From positions 1 to 64,000 of the forward strand of contig DHKY01000015.1 in NCBI GenBank assembly GCA_002404995.1: a DNA stretch of 64,000 bases, read 5' to 3'. The number at the start of each line of letters is the position of its first letter. The first letter of the stretch is position 1. Shown here one piece after another: positions 61,667 through 64,000 of the stretch. The notes beneath the pieces are model-generated. The model ran no database searches. It was not told where the DNA came from and was given only the letters and a program-made list of their open reading frames with translations. Source of the stretch: Caryophanales bacterium UBA4682 (lineage in GTDB: Bacteria > Bacillota_I > Bacilli_A > RFN20 > CAG-288). A program made the position numbers and the translations under genes.

Positions 61667-64000
61667 TCACTTAGCAACACAGGGAAGAGTCGAATTACTG
61701 TCACCAATAGTAAGCACTGTGCCTGTTCCAGTCGCCTCAATCCAATAAGTCCAAGATGGGAACTTATATTTGTTCTCACGTTCCACACCCGTAATAACAT
61801 AGTAGTCATCTTTATTTCCAGTCTTACCATAATAGTAGGATTCCACTTTTCTTAATCCAGAAAGGAAATCAAATCCAGATGAATTAAGGGCAGCATTAAA
61901 TTTGATGTCACCTGTGGCCAAGCCAGCTAATACCTTAATAACCGATTTCTGATTGATGGATAAAGTCTTCAGTTTATTGACACCATTCTCATCCTTATCA
62001 TAAGTGACTTCAACAGGCAAAGTATTCGTAAAGGAAATAACACTCGTTCCTAAATCAATAGAAGAAAGATCCGCATTCAAAGAAAACTTCTTGTCCTTTT
62101 CAGAATAAGACATACTCTTAATCCTTTTCTCTGGAACAATACTAGTTCCCGCAATGCCACCCTTATCCGAAGAATCATCCGAATCAGAAGAACTGGAGCT
62201 GTTTTCAATCTGATCAACCAAGTAGCTCTTCCAGGCAAAAATGCCAACACCATTCTGTTCTGCTTCAAAGTTAAGACCAATCGCACAAAGATAATATCCG
62301 ATATGGGCAGTCCTCTGCTTCTGTGTGACAAGCCAGACCTTCGTCTGATTCGAATAATGTTTGACAATAAAACAATCCGCAGTCTTCGGACGGATATAAT
62401 ATTCCGTCTTTGTTCCGCCAGAATCGACTAAGATATATCCTGTTACATTCGCTTTATTCCCGTCCGTGCCTTTCTCAACATGGACACCCGCTGTGATATT
62501 GGCAGAAATAGAAACCGAATCAATGCCAATAATCTTCAAATCCACATTCAGAGTACCGCTCAGATAGAAGTCACTCTGATCGGTCGTATTCAAAAGCAAG
62601 GAAGTCCTGATCGGAAGCGAATTGAAATCGATGGATTTTCCTTTGAAGTCATCATTGAAGGTATTCGCATACTGAGAGAAGTCAACATTCTGATTCGACA
62701 AAGAAAGAGAACCCGTAATCTGCTTCTTCGTTTCTTTGGAAGACCCATCGGCCTGTTCTTCACTTGAAATCATCAAGGAATCGAATTCGATGGAAGTAAT
62801 CTTCCAATCCGATTCACTCATCGTCTGATACTTCCTGATAACATCACTCGTTCCAGAAGAAGAGGAACTAAGCAAAGAGTTCTCTAAGACAATATGAATC
62901 TTTCCAGAAGTAATCTCGACCGAATCAATTCCATCCAATAGAGAAAGGAAAGAGACAATATCCGGAGTCGAAGATCCTTTTGTCGTCTCGATTTCATCTT
63001 TCTTATCCCTTATCCTGTTATAAATCTGAACAATCGGTCCAAGATAAGCATAGAAAAGGTTCGTCTTCTTGATGTCCTGAATCTGGCTCGTCCTGTCTTC
63101 AATCGCTTTGTTCCCCATCAATACACCAAGATACGAAGTATCTTTTGCAGTCCCTTTGTTATCCTGATGATAATACTTGATGCAGAGATTATCTTCGACA
63201 TTGTTCTGGTATGGAGCCCTGTTCTTGGAATAATAGAAATCAATCGAAGGATCATAGCTATACTCATCCCTGTCAATATGAAGGTCACCTGCATACTGAC
63301 TATTCAGATAATCGAAATTGATGTTGCCATCGATTCCAAGCGGATAGCTATCCGTATTAATCCTGTCTTTTACAGTAACGGATAAAGATGCCGAGAACTG
63401 TTTTTCATTACCCGGCAGAAGATCAAACAATCCTGTGATAAAGAAAGAGAATTGGTTCACTTCTTTACCAGCAAAGTCACTAGTATTGAATTTAGTGGAT
63501 CCATCCAGATAAGTCCTATTCTGAATCGATATATAGTCCTTCCTTTTCAAAGTGATATTAAGAACAATATCTTCATATCCAAGTCCTAGCACAGAAACAG
63601 AAGTCAATCCATTCTCATCCAGTTTCCTAGTAAGCGTACCGCCCTTCTGGAAGGATGAATCAATCACCGATGGATCCAGTTCCAGAACCAACTGATTCTC
63701 GTCGGATTCCTCCTTGACTAAGACAAACTGGAAGAGAGTATCCAAGTCTAATCCGTTGGACAAAGAGAAAATCGATGCAAACTTATCAAGAATCTTATTC
63801 AGAGCTTCCTGAGTGTTGTCATCCGATTTCGTCAGCTTGGCAATACCTTCAGAAAGAGCATCAAAGACACTCGAAGCCTCTGTCTTAGTGATAGACTGCT
63901 TCCTTGCCTTATCGAGCGTCCTATAGGCAGTATCATCGAGATAACGGACATCTAAGTCATGATTCTTACATCCGCTTCCCTTAATGGCAAGAGAAGCGCC
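61667..64000 (-). CDS. large secreted or surface protein, 5' end outside window
   Basis: The open frame runs from the window edge (64000) to the stop at 61667, at least 777 residues; the true start lies beyond the window. A TTG at 63763 is only an internal codon. The sequence is Ser/Asp/Asn-rich with long amphipathic strands (SVSVLGLGYEDIVLNITLKR, SLSVTVKDRINTDSY, VTGYILVDSGGTKTEYY) and an acidic Ser-rich stretch near the C-terminus. No recognised domain, membrane anchor or LPxTG motif is visible in this part. It may belong to the exported proteins handled by the loci to its left. Confidence 0.65.
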   Translation of the reverse strand, partial: GASLAIKGSGCKNHDLDVRYLDDTAYRTLDKARKQSITKTEASSVFDALSEGIAKLTKSDDNTQEALNKILDKFASIFSLSNGLDLDTLFQFVLVKEESDENQLVLELDPSVIDSSFQKGGTLTRKLDENGLTSVSVLGLGYEDIVLNITLKRKDYISIQNRTYLDGSTKFNTSDFAGKEVNQFSFFITGLFDLLPGNEKQFSASLSVTVKDRINTDSYPLGIDGNINFDYLNSQYAGDLHIDRDEYSYDPSIDFYYSKNRAPYQNNVEDNLCIKYYHQDNKGTAKDTSYLGVLMGNKAIEDRTSQIQDIKKTNLFYAYLGPIVQIYNRIRDKKDEIETTKGSSTPDIVSFLSLLDGIDSVEITSGKIHIVLENSLLSSSSSGTSDVIRKYQTMSESDWKITSIEFDSLMISSEEQADGSSKETKKQITGSLSLSNQNVDFSQYANTFNDDFKGKSIDFNSLPIRTSLLLNTTDQSDFYLSGTLNVDLKIIGIDSVSISANITAGVHVEKGTDGNKANVTGYILVDSGGTKTEYYIRPKTADCFIVKHYSNQTKVWLVTQKQRTAHIGYYLCAIGLNFEAEQNGVGIFAWKSYLVDQIENSSSSSDSDDSSDKGGIAGTSIVPEKRIKSMSYSEKDKKFSLNADLSSIDLGTSVISFTNTLPVEVTYDKDENGVNKLKTLSINQKSVIKVLAGLATGDIKFNAALNSSGFDFLSGLRKVESYYYGKTGNKDDYYVITGVERENKYKFPSWTYWIEATGTGTVLTIGDSNSTLPCVAK

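Overview
The window looks like a chromosome segment of an uncultured, low-GC member of the Bacilli (Erysipelotrichia or Mollicute-relative type, probably gut). It has Shine-Dalgarno starts, YhaO/YhaN, lactate dehydrogenase, HxlR, LytTR and GHKL proteins, many SipW-type exported proteins, and no outer-membrane genes. The most important observation is global: AGG appears to be read as methionine. In almost every recognisable family, AGG sits where the family has Met, while Arg positions use AGA or CGN. Examples are EGEAMDLAHG in lactate dehydrogenase, the QKMLTQQLREMEADG stretch of HxlR, the SGSM catalytic motif of signal peptidase, SHGMKQKL in an ABC ATPase, DEMN in a McrB-like ATPase and DIMMPG in a response regulator. 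Several proteins have no internal ATG at all. An AGG-to-Met reassignment has been reported from a computational code survey for one clade of uncultivated Bacilli (Shulgina and Eddy, Codetta, eLife 2021); this window fits it. Under the standard code these proteins look damaged; with AGG read as Met they look normal.

Layout. 1-3868: possible structured RNA, then a YhaO/YhaN-type nuclease pair with a palindromic operator. 3963-13621: accessory genes (a DUF3990 toxin-antitoxin-like pair, a duplicated two-gene module of unknown function, a DUF4417 protein) mixed with housekeeping genes (HxlR, lactate dehydrogenase, Lgt). 14128-21961: AAA_14/DUF4143 ATPases, intact and decayed, around a large beta-helix surface protein whose partner gene carries an eight-G tract and is out of frame here. 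22303-26846: a VanZ protein split by Ig-like repeats and a leaderless polytopic membrane protein.

26885-43657 (minus strand) is the centrepiece. Seven genes from a SipW-type signal peptidase to a lipoprotein are overlapping or tightly spaced: peptidase, membrane-anchored McrB/MoxR-like ATPase, zinc-ribbon protein, ABC ATPase, ABC permease, beta-helix protein, repeat lipoprotein. Immediately upstream are five tandem genes for SipW-dependent exported proteins sharing a W-G...N-P..-Y-Y motif and a beta-strand-like C-terminus, then another beta-helix protein with its SipW-type partner. I infer a dedicated export and assembly locus for a surface filament or matrix, comparable in logic to TasA/SipW but with an ATPase and ABC transporter not known from that system. 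44162-50481 holds a GHKL kinase and LytTR regulator facing a lipoprotein, a permuted membrane-anchored GH3 enzyme and a small membrane protein.

50541-64000: an AlbA_2 protein, two DUF234-like ATPases (one with ACG where ATG is expected), a lipoprotein, an ATPase gene interrupted by TAG, an ABC transporter fusion with a co-transcribed exported protein, and the 3' part of a large secreted protein running off the edge. Seven AAA_14/DUF4143 or DUF234 ATPase genes lie in 64 kb, and each examined has its own short repeats or inverted repeats upstream. No rRNA, tRNA, CRISPR array, integrase or transposase was recognised.
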